Origin: Micromonospora fulviviridis
Lineage (GTDB): Bacteria > Actinomycetota > Actinomycetes > Mycobacteriales > Micromonosporaceae
Length of the DNA: 64,000 nt
Reading direction: 5' to 3'
NCBI RefSeq assembly: GCF_014648395.1
Contig: NZ_BMRA01000005.1
Coordinates: forward strand, 91,586 to 155,585
Within the stretch, counting starts at the first letter, position 1; every line of letters begins with the position of its first letter. The position numbers and the translations under genes were made by a program. The notes beneath the pieces are model-generated. The model was not told the DNA's origin, did not search any database, and saw nothing but the letters and a program-made list of their open reading frames with translations. This document shows positions 6,901 to 14,741 of the stretch, one piece after another.

Positions 6901-9021
6901 ATGGGTCAGGATCGGATGGTCGTCCGGGAGCGCGCCGAGGCGGTGCTGCGGCGGCTGGCGGGTGAGCACGCCCGGCTCCGCGAGGACCAGTGGCGGGCCA
7001 TCGAGGCGCTGGTGGTCGACCGGCGGCGGGTGCTCTGCGTGCAGCGCACCGGGTGGGGCAAGTCGGCCGTCTATTTCGTGGCCACCGCGCTGCTCCGCGA
7101 GGGCGGTGAGCACGGCCCCACGGTGATCGTCTCGCCGCTGCTGGCGCTCATGCGCAACCAGGTCGAGTCGGCGGCGCGGGCCGGCATCCGGGCGCGCACC
7201 ATCAACTCGGCGAACCTGGACGAGTGGGACGAGATCACCGCCGAGATCCACGCCGGGGCGGTGGACGTGCTGCTGATCAGCCCGGAGCGCCTCAACAACC
7301 CCGACTTCCGGGACGGGGTGCTGCCGAAGCTGGCCGCCACCACCGGGCTGCTCGTGGTGGACGAGGCGCACTGCGTCTCCGACTGGGGGCACGACTTCCG
7401 CCCCGACTACCGGCGGCTGCGCACCTTCCTGGCCAACCTGCCCGAGCGGACCCCGGTGCTCGCCACCACGGCCACCGCCAACGCCCGGGTCACCCAGGAC
7501 GTCGCGGAGCAGCTCGGCGACGCCCTGGTGCTGCGCGGCACCCTCGACCGGGAGTCGCTACGGCTCGGCGTACTGGACCTGCCGAGCCCGGCGCACCGGC
7601 TGGCCTGGCTTGCCGACCACCTGGACCGGCTCCCCGGCTCGGGGATCATCTACACGCTGACCGTGGCGGCGGCCGGCGAGACCGCCGAGTTCCTCCGCGC
7701 CCGGGGCTGGTCGGTGGCCTCCTACACCGGGCAGGCCGAGGACGCCGACCGGCGGGCCGCCGAGCAGGACCTGCTCGACAACAAGATCAAGGCGCTGGTC
7801 GCCACCAGCGCCCTCGGCATGGGCTTCGACAAGCCCGACCTCGGCTTCGTGGTGCACCTGGGCGCGCCGCCCTCGCCGATCGCCTACTACCAGCAGGTCG
7901 GCCGGGCCGGCCGGGCCGTCGAGCACGCGGAGGTGCTGCTGCTCCCCGGCGTCGAGGACGCGGCGATCTGGCGGTACTTCGCCTCGCTCGCCTTCCCGCC
8001 TGAGGAGCAGGTCCGGGCCGTGCTCGCCGCCCTCTCCACCGAGCGGCCGATCTCCACCCAGGCCCTCGAACCGGTGGTCGACCTGCGCCGGGCCCGGCTG
8101 GAGCTGATGCTCAAGGTGCTCGACGTGGACGGCGCGGTCCGCCGGGTGCGTGGCGGCTGGCTCGCCACCGGCGAGCACTGGGTCTACGACGAGGCCCGGT
8201 TGCGCCGCGTCGCCCAGGCGCGCACCGCCGAGCAGCAGGCCATGCGGGAGTACGCGACCACGCCCGGCTGCCGCATGCGCTACCTGCGGGAGTGTCTGGA
8301 CGACGCCGGGGCGGGGGACTGCGGCCGGTGCGACAACTGCGCGGCCCCGCTGTTCGGTTCCGAGGTGTCCGACGCCGCGCTGACCGCCGCGCAGACCTTC
8401 CTGGGCCGCCCCGGCGTGGAGATCGCGCCGAAGAAGCTCTGGCCGACCGGGCTGGAGGCGGTCGGCGTACCCCTGAAGGGGCGCATCCCCCCGGCGGAGC
8501 AGGCGCTTCCCGGGCGGGCCGTGGGACGCCTGTCCGACCTGGGCTGGGGCGGCCGGCTGCGCGGCCTGGTCGGGCCGGACGCGGTGGACGGCCCGGTCCC
8601 CGACGACGTGTCGGCGGCGGTGGTGGAGGTGCTGAAGGCGTGGGCGCACGGCGACGACCCGTGGCCGCGTCGCCCGGTCGGCGTGGTCGCGGTCGGCTCC
8701 CGCACCCGGCCGCTACTGGTCGGCTCGCTCGCCGAGCGGATCGCCGCGGTGGGCCGGCTGCCGCTGCTCGGCCGGGTCGTCCCGACCGGCCCGTCCGGAG
8801 CCGGCGGCCCGCGGGGCAACAGCGCCCAGCGGGTACGCGCGCTGCACGACGCCTTCGCGGTGCCCGGTGACCTGGCCGACGCCCTCGCCGGGTTGGGTGG
8901 GCCGGTGCTGCTCGTCGACGACCTGGTCGACTCGGGGTGGACCATGAGCATGGTGGCCCGGCTGCTGCGCCGGGCCGGCGCGCCCGACGTGCTCCCGCTG
9001 GCGCTCGCGGTGGCCGGCTGA
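6901..9021 (+). CDS. recQ: RecQ-family DNA helicase with C-terminal phosphoribosyltransferase-like domain
   Basis: A 706-residue SF2 helicase. Walker A GWGKS at 51-55, DEAH at 154-157 within VVDEAHCVSDWGHDFRP, helicase-C features TSALGMGFDKPDL and QQVGRAGRA. A zinc site follows with Cys457, 474, 477 and 480, the same spacing (16-2-2) as the E. coli RecQ zinc cysteines. The last 100 residues do not look like HRDC: they contain VLLVDDLVDSGWT (669-681), a good match to the PRPP-binding loop of type I phosphoribosyltransferases. The RecQ part should unwind recombination or repair intermediates 3' to 5'. The role of the tail is unknown. An alternative start is ATG 6916. Confidence 0.88.
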   Translation: MGQDRMVVRERAEAVLRRLAGEHARLREDQWRAIEALVVDRRRVLCVQRTGWGKSAVYFVATALLREGGEHGPTVIVSPLLALMRNQVESAARAGIRARTINSANLDEWDEITAEIHAGAVDVLLISPERLNNPDFRDGVLPKLAATTGLLVVDEAHCVSDWGHDFRPDYRRLRTFLANLPERTPVLATTATANARVTQDVAEQLGDALVLRGTLDRESLRLGVLDLPSPAHRLAWLADHLDRLPGSGIIYTLTVAAAGETAEFLRARGWSVASYTGQAEDADRRAAEQDLLDNKIKALVATSALGMGFDKPDLGFVVHLGAPPSPIAYYQQVGRAGRAVEHAEVLLLPGVEDAAIWRYFASLAFPPEEQVRAVLAALSTERPISTQALEPVVDLRRARLELMLKVLDVDGAVRRVRGGWLATGEHWVYDEARLRRVAQARTAEQQAMREYATTPGCRMRYLRECLDDAGAGDCGRCDNCAAPLFGSEVSDAALTAAQTFLGRPGVEIAPKKLWPTGLEAVGVPLKGRIPPAEQALPGRAVGRLSDLGWGGRLRGLVGPDAVDGPVPDDVSAAVVEVLKAWAHGDDPWPRRPVGVVAVGSRTRPLLVGSLAERIAAVGRLPLLGRVVPTGPSGAGGPRGNSAQRVRALHDAFAVPGDLADALAGLGGPVLLVDDLVDSGWTMSMVARLLRRAGAPDVLPLALAVAG

Positions 9022-9118
9022 ACCGTCGCGCCCGGGGCGCGGAAAGTTCCCGGCCCGGCCGGAATGCGAGCGTCGCCACCGTCGGCGGACCGTCGGCGGG
9101 CCGGCCCCCGACCGGCGG

Positions 9119-9130
9119 TACGGTGGGCCC
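9119..9130 (+). promoter_or_regulatory. Leaderless promoter -10 element of the HMA gene, with upstream direct repeat
   Basis: TACGGT at 9119-9124 is followed by 6 nt and then the ATG at 9131. About 30 bp upstream a 9-bp motif CGTCGGCGG occurs twice, 11 bp apart (9080-9088 and 9091-9099), a possible activator or repressor site. Confidence 0.6.
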
Positions 9131-9361
9131 ATGACCGAGCAGCGACCCGTCGTCCAGACGTACGCCGTCACCGGCATGACCTGCGAACACTGCGTCCGGG
9201 CGGTCACCGACGAGCTGTCCGCCCTGCCGGGTGTCGAGGAGGTCCGGATCGACCTCGCCAGCGGCACGGCCACGGTCACGAGCGCCGCCCCGCTGCCCGT
9301 CGAGTCCGTCCGCGCCGCGGTCGACGAGGCCGGCTACGAGCTGGTCGCCGGCATTGCCTGA
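9131..9361 (+). CDS. Heavy-metal-associated (HMA) domain protein, CopZ-like copper chaperone
   Basis: A 76-residue single-domain protein with the metal site GMTCEHC (Cys18 and Cys21) in the usual position after the first strand, followed by the LPGVEEVRIDLASGTATV pattern of the beta-alpha-beta-beta-alpha-beta HMA fold. Such proteins carry Cu(I) in the cytoplasm. The gene overlaps or abuts a membrane protein with His-rich motifs (9354-10508), supporting a copper-handling pair. No P-type ATPase gene is nearby. Translation probably starts leaderlessly. Confidence 0.9.
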   Translation: MTEQRPVVQTYAVTGMTCEHCVRAVTDELSALPGVEEVRIDLASGTATVTSAAPLPVESVRAAVDEAGYELVAGIA

Positions 9362-10508
9362 GTCACCGCCTCTCGCCGGCCCCGACGCGTCGCCGCCCGG
9401 CACCGCCGTGCCGGGACCGGCCCACGACGCGCCGGAGCCGGTCCGCGAGGCGGCGGAGCCGGCCCCCGACGTGGTGGAGCCGGCCCCCGACGTGGCGGAG
9501 CCGGTCCGCGACGCGACGCGGTCCGGCGCCGATGTGGTCGGGTCGACGGCCGGCGGCGCGCCGGCCACCGGTGGGTCCGGTCCGGGCGGGCCGGTCGAGG
9601 TGGACCGGGCGACGCTGCGGCTCGCCCTGACGGTGGGCGGGCTGGTGCTGGCCGTGCTGCTCGGCTTCGGTCTCGGCCGGCTGAACCCGCCGCCGAACCC
9701 GACGCGCACCGGGAGCCTCCCGGTGACCGGCGAGCACAGCCACGCCCCCGGCGTCGGGGCGCACGCGCACGGCGGGGCCACCGTCACCCAGGGCGGCGAC
9801 GCCGACGCGGCCGGGCTGTCGATCAGCTCGGCCGGCTACACGCTCGCCCCGTCGACCGTGGAGTTCGCCCCCGGCCGGGCCGGTGAGCTGCGGTTCCAGA
9901 TCAGGGACGAGCGGCGGCGGCCGGTCACCCGGTTCGCCGTGGTGCACGACAAGCCGCTGCACCTCGTCGTGGTGCGCCGCGACCTCACCGGCTACCAGCA
10001 CCTGCACCCGACCATGGCCGCCGACGGCACCTGGTCGGTGCCGCTGACCCTGGCCGAGCCGGGCGCCTGGCGGGCGTACGCGGACTTCACCGCCGTGGCC
10101 GACGACGGCCGGCAGACGGCCGTGATCCTCGGCGCCGACCTGGCCGCGCCCGGCGGGTACGCGCCCCGGCCGCTGCCCGCCCCGGCCACCCAGACCACGG
10201 TCGACGGGTTCACCGTCGGCTACTCGGGCACCCCGGCGGTGGGGCAGTCGGTGCCGCTGCGGTTCCGGGTCACCGGGCCTGGCGGCGGGGCCGCGCCGCT
10301 GGAGCCCTACCTCGGCGCGTACGGCCACCTGGTCGCGCTCCGCGAGGGCGACCTCGGCTACCTGCACGTGCACCCCGAGCCGGTGCGGGACGGCGACGCG
10401 GTGACCTTCTGGCTGACCGCGCCCGGGCCGGGCCGTTACCGGATGTTCCTGGACTTCCAGGTCGGCGGCGTGGTGCGCACGGCCGCGTTCACCGTCGCGG
10501 TGGCCTGA
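9354..10508 (+). CDS. Membrane-anchored His-rich extracytoplasmic protein, possible copper-binding
   Basis: A protein of about 384 residues in a frame that overlaps the end of the HMA gene. The N-terminal 60 residues are acidic and Pro-rich with four 7-residue repeats (EPxxxxx). One membrane helix follows (LRLALTVGGLVLAVLLGFGL), then an outside His-rich segment (GEHSHAPGVGAHAHG) and two beta-sandwich-like units containing LHLVVVRRDL, YQHLHP and YLHVHPEPV, a pattern seen in actinobacterial heavy-metal-associated secreted proteins. The TTG at 9354 would couple it to the HMA stop; in-frame GTG 9408 is the alternative, so the exact start is uncertain. Copper delivery or scavenging at the outer face is inference. 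Confidence 0.7.
   Translation: MPESPPLAGPDASPPGTAVPGPAHDAPEPVREAAEPAPDVVEPAPDVAEPVRDATRSGADVVGSTAGGAPATGGSGPGGPVEVDRATLRLALTVGGLVLAVLLGFGLGRLNPPPNPTRTGSLPVTGEHSHAPGVGAHAHGGATVTQGGDADAAGLSISSAGYTLAPSTVEFAPGRAGELRFQIRDERRRPVTRFAVVHDKPLHLVVVRRDLTGYQHLHPTMAADGTWSVPLTLAEPGAWRAYADFTAVADDGRQTAVILGADLAAPGGYAPRPLPAPATQTTVDGFTVGYSGTPAVGQSVPLRFRVTGPGGGAAPLEPYLGAYGHLVALREGDLGYLHVHPEPVRDGDAVTFWLTAPGPGRYRMFLDFQVGGVVRTAAFTVAVA
9435..9518 (+). repeat. Four tandem 21-bp units coding for a heptad repeat
   Basis: Four consecutive 21-bp units all begin GAGCCGG(T/C)C and encode EPVREAA, EPAPDVV, EPAPDVA and EPVRDAT in the cytoplasmic N-terminus of the His-rich membrane protein. The middle two are nearly identical, consistent with slippage expansion. 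Confidence 0.8.
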
Positions 10509-10516
10509 GTCGCGGG

Positions 10517-10933
10517 TCAGCCCGCCCGGCGGACCGGGCGGCGGGCCAGGTAGCGGAGCAGGTCGCGGATGTGGTGCTTCTCCTCGGCGGGGACGTTCGG
10601 GTCGGCCAGCCGCTCCAGGATCACCCGTACGTCGGCCTCCACCGGGCCGTCCTCGGCGCGGCGGCGCGGCACCGGGCCGGCGTCGGGCAGGCCCAGCGCG
10701 CGGAAGGCGGCAGCCACCGGCAGGTCGAGGGCGGCGCAGAAGCCGCGCACCTTGGCCAGCTCGGGGTAGTCCTGCCAGTCGCCGGCCAGCCAGCGGAAGA
10801 CGGTCGACCGCCCCACGCCGGTGTGCGTGGCGAGATCGGTCACCGTCCAGCCGCGCTCCTCGCGGGCGTCATCGATGGCGCGGCGCACGAACCGCGCGAA
10901 GGCCATCTGCGGTGAAACCTCTGCCGAACCCAT
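10517..10933 (-). CDS. XRE-family helix-turn-helix regulator
   Basis: A 138-residue protein with a Cro/CI-type helix-turn-helix near residues 20-60 (RGWTVTDLATHTGVGRSTVFRWLAG), then a regular helical region and a C-terminal segment ILERLADPNVPAEEKHHIRDLLRYLA. It is probably a DNA-binding regulator of unknown target. The ATG at 10933 was chosen; an internal ATG at 10906 is possible and neither has a clear Shine-Dalgarno sequence. It is divergent from the small membrane protein at 11127 and convergent with the copper-type pair. Confidence 0.8.
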   Translation of the reverse strand: MGSAEVSPQMAFARFVRRAIDDAREERGWTVTDLATHTGVGRSTVFRWLAGDWQDYPELAKVRGFCAALDLPVAAAFRALGLPDAGPVPRRRAEDGPVEADVRVILERLADPNVPAEEKHHIRDLLRYLARRPVRRAG

Positions 10934-11126
10934 TCCGGGGGGTCTGTCCCTTTCCGCCGGAGCACCCGACTCTCGGGCACCGAGCCTAGTACGCCCACTG
11001 AAATAAGTAACTGACTGATCGGTCGGAAGGTCCCGTGGGCGGGACCGCGCGGGCATCGACAGTTGTGAGACGTCAACTAAACTCGACGGACCGCCCGGGA
11101 GCAGCGAACAGACGTCGAGGAGCAGC
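10934..11126. other. Divergent intergenic region with a 5-bp-arm inverted repeat
   Basis: This 193-bp region between the XRE regulator and the small membrane protein is AT-richer than its surroundings. AGTTG-N8-CAACT at 11061-11078 is an imperfect operator-like dyad. No convincing -35/-10 pair is visible on either strand. Confidence 0.4.
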
Positions 11127-11558
11127 ATGGCCGAGCCGGACCGTCCCGTGCCCCACCGCCCCGGGGCGGTCAGCCTCTTCTTCGTGGCGAAGGCCGGCGT
11201 CCTCGCCCTCGGCTTCTGGATCTGGCTGCTTGTCCTGGCCGTGCGCGGCGGTCCGACGACCGGCGTGCACCTGATCGCCGCGGCCGGCGCGGTCACCACC
11301 ACGCTGGTCGGCGTGGTGCTGGGCGCCCGGATGGCGCTCCAACGCAACGCCGCCGCCCGGCACGCCGAGCTCAAGCGGCTGCTGGTCGACATCTCATGGA
11401 ACGCGTTCGCCGCCGCGGGCAACGCCGACGAGTCGGGGAAGGTGGTGCCGTTCCCGACCGCCGGGCAGGAGATCGACCGGTCCACCAACCGCGGGCCCGG
11501 CGAGCGGGTGCCCGCGTTCGACCGGGGCGACCGCAACCGGGGTGACCGCCGCCGCTAG
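11127..11558 (+). CDS. Small membrane protein of unknown function
   Basis: A 143-residue protein with two membrane helices (about residues 18-38 and 48-70) followed by a charged cytoplasmic tail ending in an Arg/Asp/Gly-rich stretch (GDRNRGDRRR). I do not recognise a named family; it looks like a conserved actinobacterial hypothetical. GAGGAGCAGC lies directly before the ATG. Its TAG stop shares three bases with the TAG of the convergent methyltransferase gene. Confidence 0.75.
   Translation: MAEPDRPVPHRPGAVSLFFVAKAGVLALGFWIWLLVLAVRGGPTTGVHLIAAAGAVTTTLVGVVLGARMALQRNAAARHAELKRLLVDISWNAFAAAGNADESGKVVPFPTAGQEIDRSTNRGPGERVPAFDRGDRNRGDRRR
11555..11558. other. Shared CTAG stop overlap of convergent genes
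   Basis: The palindrome CTAG contains the TAG stop of the plus-strand membrane protein (11556-11558) and, on the other strand, the TAG stop of the methyltransferase (11555-11557). There is no room for an intergenic terminator. Confidence 0.9.
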
Positions 11559-12703
11559 GCCCGGTCGGCGAGCAGCGTCTCCAGCCGGGGCGTGACGCCC
11601 CACTGGTCGACCAGCTCGCGATACTCGGCGCGCTGGTCGTCGGTCGGCGCGCTCCCCGTGCGCCGGGCCCGGATCAGCAGGTTGCGCGGGGTGTGCCGGG
11701 AGTCGACGAACTCCACCACCTCGGCCCGGTAGCCGTGCAGCCGGAGCAGGCCGGCGCGCAGCGCGTCGGTGAGCACGTCGGCGAACCGCTCGCGCAGGAT
11801 GCCCTGCCGGGTGAGCAGCTCGTACGGCCGCGGCGCGGGCCGGGCCCGGAGCTGGGCGGCCACGTCGTGGTGGCAGCACGGGGCGGCGAGCACCCAGCGA
11901 GCGCCCCAGCGCAGCGCCCGGGCCAGCGCCTCGTCGGTCGCCGTGTCGCAGGCGTGCAGCGCGAGCACCAGGTCCGGGGCCGGCTCGACCCGGGCGTCGA
12001 GGATGGTGCCGGCCACGAAGCTCACCCGGTCGGCCCAGCCCAGCCGCTCGGCCAACTCGGTGTTGCGCCGGCGCTGGTCCTCACGGACGTCCACCCCGAC
12101 CAGCGTCACGTCCAGCCCGCGCTGCGACAGGTAGCGGTGGGCCGCGAAGGTCAGGTAGGCGTTGCCGCAGCCCAGGTCCACCACGCGCAGCGGCCCGGTC
12201 AGGTCGTCCGGCAGGGTGGCGGCCAGTGCCCGGAGGAACGCGTCCACCTGGCGGCGCTTGGCCGCCGAGCCGCCGATCTCGACGAAGATCGGATCGCCCG
12301 GGTCGAGCAGCCAGTCCTTGGCCCGGTCGTGGCAGCCCGGCTCCGGCGCCGGCCGGCTCGCCGCCGCCCGGTGCACCTGCGCCTCGCCCGACTTGGTCAC
12401 CCGGAGCTGGAGCGTGCTGTCGGCGGTCTCCACGTGCCAGTTGCCGAAGGGCTCGGCGAGCAGCGCGTCGACCGCCGTGCCGGCCTCCGCGCCCGGCGCC
12501 ACGTTCCGGGTGTACGGCCGGGCACCGTCGGAGGTGGAGATCTGGAGTCGGTTGCCGCCCTTGAGGGTGACCGGACGCAGCTCGGCGCGGACCACCGAGG
12601 GGCGCTGGCCGCGCCGGCGCCCGGCGGCGACCGCCCGGGTCAGGGCGGGGTCGAGCAGCAGCGCCCGCACCTCGCTCAGCGCGGCATCCAGCGGTTCCGG
12701 CAT
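11555..12703 (-). CDS. SAM-dependent methyltransferase, class I (Methyltransf_32-like)
   Basis: A 382-residue protein. The SAM-binding domain starts near residue 180 with VVDLGCGNAYLTFAAHRYL (motif I), followed by VGVDVRED (motif II acidic residue), DLVLALHACDTATDEAL and APCCHHD, which are typical of the Methyltransf_32/GSTCD-like family. The N-terminal half has a beta-rich region (RLQISTSDGARPYTRN) that may bind substrate or RNA. A strong AAGAGGAAG precedes the ATG at 12703. It lies downstream of the DEAD-box helicase, separated by a terminator. RNA or protein methylation is plausible but unproven. Confidence 0.82.
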   Translation of the reverse strand: MPEPLDAALSEVRALLLDPALTRAVAAGRRRGQRPSVVRAELRPVTLKGGNRLQISTSDGARPYTRNVAPGAEAGTAVDALLAEPFGNWHVETADSTLQLRVTKSGEAQVHRAAASRPAPEPGCHDRAKDWLLDPGDPIFVEIGGSAAKRRQVDAFLRALAATLPDDLTGPLRVVDLGCGNAYLTFAAHRYLSQRGLDVTLVGVDVREDQRRRNTELAERLGWADRVSFVAGTILDARVEPAPDLVLALHACDTATDEALARALRWGARWVLAAPCCHHDVAAQLRARPAPRPYELLTRQGILRERFADVLTDALRAGLLRLHGYRAEVVEFVDSRHTPRNLLIRARRTGSAPTDDQRAEYRELVDQWGVTPRLETLLADRA

Positions 12704-12739
12704 GGCTTCCTCTTCCTGGGGTCGGCCGGGTGGAACGGG

Positions 12740-12777
12740 GACGTCCCCCGCACCGGGTGACCGGTACGGGGGACGTC
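12740..12777 (-). terminator. Terminator of the DEAD-box helicase gene
   Basis: Arms GACGTCCCCCG (12740-12750) and CGGGGGACGTC (12767-12777) pair perfectly; after one mismatch a further 5 bp close a GTGA tetraloop. It lies just after the helicase stop. Confidence 0.85.
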
Positions 12778-12791
12778 GGATGTCTCGCGGG

Positions 12792-14444
12792 TCAGTCGGC
12801 GGTCGCCTCGGCCGGCGTACCGGCGCCCCCGCCACTGCCACCACGGCGGCGCCGGCGGCGGCGCGGCTTGGCGGCCGACTCGCCCTCGGCGGCGGCGGCC
12901 GGCTCGGCGCCACCCTCGGCGGAGATCACCGCGGTGGCCTCGCCGGCGACCGTCTCGCCGGCCCGGCGACGCCGGCGGCGGCGCGGGCTGCGGGGGCCCT
13001 CCTCGGCGGACGCCTCGGTCGCCGCGCCCTCGGGCGCAGCCCCGGTGTCGCCCTCGCGACCCCGGCGGCGCTCCCGGCCCCGGCCCTCGCTCCGGCTCTC
13101 ACCGCGCCGCGGGCCGCGCTCGCCGCGCCGCGAGCGGCCACCGCCCAGGTCCTCCTCGACCTCGGCCGACAGGCCGGCGCGGGTGCGCTCGGCGGTCGGC
13201 AGGGTGCCGCTGATGTCCCGGGAGATGTCCAGGTCGGTGTAGAGGTGCGGGGAGGTGTGGTAGGTCTCCGGCGGCTCGGGCATGTCGAGCCCCAGGGTCT
13301 TGTCGATGATCCGCCAGCGGGGCATGTCGTCCCAGTCGACGAAGGTCACCGCGACACCGGACGCCCCGGCCCGGCCGGTGCGGCCGATCCGGTGGGTGTA
13401 GGTGTCCTGGTCCTCGGGGCAGTCGTAGTTGATGACGTGGGTGACGCCGGTGACGTCGAGCCCGCGGGCCGCCACGTCGGTGGCGACCAGGATGTCGATC
13501 TTGCCGGCCCGGAACGCCCGCAGCGCCCGCTCCCGCGCACCCTGGCCCAGGTCCCCGTGGACGGCGGCGACCGCGAAACCGCGGAAGTCGAGGTCCTCGG
13601 CCACCCGGTCGGCGGCCCGCTTGGTCCGGGTGAAGATCATGGTGAGCCCGCGGCCCTCCGCCTGGAGGATGCGCGCCACGATCTCGACCTTGTTCATCGA
13701 GTGGGTGCGGTAGACCAGCTGCTGCGTCTGCGGCGACGGGCCGGTCTCGGCGGTGTGCCCGGCGTGGATGGTCACCGGCCGGCGCAGGAAGCGCCGCGAC
13801 AGCGCGACGATCGGGTCCGGCATGGTGGCCGAGAAGAGCATGGTCTGCCGGTCCTCCGGCAGCATGGCCAGGATCTTCTCGACGTCGTCCAGGAAGCCCA
13901 GGTCGAGCATCCGGTCGGCCTCGTCGAGCACCAGCGCGTGCACCCGGTCGAGCCGGAGGTGCTTCTGCTTGGCCAGGTCCAGCAGCCGGCCCGGGGTGCC
14001 GACCAGGATCTCGACGCCCTTGCGCAGCGCGTCGATCTGCGGCTCGTACGCGACGCCGCCGTAGATCGGCAGCACCCGGACGCCCCGGGTGCGCCCCGCG
14101 GCGTCGAGGTCCTTGGCGACCTGGAGGCCCAGCTCGCGGGTGGGGACGACGACCAGCGCCTGCGGCACGCCGTCGCCGCCCTCGGAGGGGGCGAAGACGC
14201 GCTCCAGCAGCGGGATGCCGAAGCCGAGGGTCTTGCCGGTGCCGGTCGGCGCCTGGCCGATCAGGTCGACGCCACGCAGCCCGATCGGCAGCGCGTACTC
14301 CTGGATGGCGAAGGCGCGGGTGATGCCGGCGGCGGCCAGCGCCTCGACGGTCTCCTGGCGGGCGCCGAGCTCGGCGAAGGTGGGAGCCTCCGGACGGACC
14401 GGAGCGGTGGGGGCCAGTTCCTGGCCTTGAATCTGCTCGCTCAT
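12792..14444 (-). CDS. DEAD-box ATP-dependent RNA helicase, RhlE-like
   Basis: A 550-residue DEAD-box protein: Q-motif region (FAELGARQETVEALAAAGIT), motif I APTGTGKT, Ia PTRELGLQ, II DEAD in LVLDEADRMLD, III SAT, and C-terminal motifs ATDVAARGLD and HRIGRTGRAG. The last 130 residues are disordered, with Arg clusters (two runs of seven Arg) and Gly/Ser, as in RNA-binding tails of actinobacterial RhlE/CsdA proteins. It should remodel structured RNA, for example in ribosome assembly or cold stress. Start at ATG 14444, with an in-frame alternative at 14483; neither has a well-spaced Shine-Dalgarno sequence. The neighbour order matches M. tuberculosis rhlE (Rv3211) from memory. Confidence 0.92.
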   Translation of the reverse strand: MSEQIQGQELAPTAPVRPEAPTFAELGARQETVEALAAAGITRAFAIQEYALPIGLRGVDLIGQAPTGTGKTLGFGIPLLERVFAPSEGGDGVPQALVVVPTRELGLQVAKDLDAAGRTRGVRVLPIYGGVAYEPQIDALRKGVEILVGTPGRLLDLAKQKHLRLDRVHALVLDEADRMLDLGFLDDVEKILAMLPEDRQTMLFSATMPDPIVALSRRFLRRPVTIHAGHTAETGPSPQTQQLVYRTHSMNKVEIVARILQAEGRGLTMIFTRTKRAADRVAEDLDFRGFAVAAVHGDLGQGARERALRAFRAGKIDILVATDVAARGLDVTGVTHVINYDCPEDQDTYTHRIGRTGRAGASGVAVTFVDWDDMPRWRIIDKTLGLDMPEPPETYHTSPHLYTDLDISRDISGTLPTAERTRAGLSAEVEEDLGGGRSRRGERGPRRGESRSEGRGRERRRGREGDTGAAPEGAATEASAEEGPRSPRRRRRRRAGETVAGEATAVISAEGGAEPAAAAEGESAAKPRRRRRRRGGSGGGAGTPAEATAD

Positions 14445-14741
14445 ATGGATTTGGGGGTGCCCTCTCGTGGTGCGCCCCGTCATGTCCTCAGGGCGCGAAC
14501 GGTATGGCGCGGGCCACACGGTCGGGGGCTGTGATCGCCGAGCCGGACCGGGCCGCACGCGCGCCGGGGACCGGTGCTGATCAGCTCAGCTGAACGAATC
14601 GGTGCCCACGGCAACTGTGTCATCTTAGCTGAACGGCGCCAGGGCCGTCCTGATTCCGGTCACCGCACCGCCCCCGGGGGTGACCGGTGTGACCTGGGTC
14701 ACGCACCAGCGGGTCTTGTGCCCGGGCGGTAGCCTGCGCTC
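14445..14741. promoter_or_regulatory. Divergent control region with TGACC/GGTCA repeats
   Basis: This 297-bp region separates the helicase and ferritin-like genes. Its left half has AGCTGAACG twice (near 14588 and 14627). Its right half holds four TGACC-type half-sites: a 9-bp inverted repeat CCGGTCACC / GGTGACCGG (14656-14664 and 14679-14687) around a CCCCCGGGGG palindrome, and the dyad GTGACC-TG-GGTCAC (14689-14702), about 30 bp upstream of the ferritin-like start. This looks like an operator array. Confidence 0.6.
14730..14741 (+). promoter_or_regulatory. Leaderless -10 element of the ferritin-like gene
   Basis: TAGCCT at 14730-14735 is followed by 6 nt and then the GTG start at 14742; no ribosome-binding site is present. 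Confidence 0.65.

Noticed and set aside
9435..9518. CRISPR-like short repeats
   Set aside because: Tandem 21-bp units without spacers, in frame, coding for a heptad. No CRISPR array was seen anywhere in the window.
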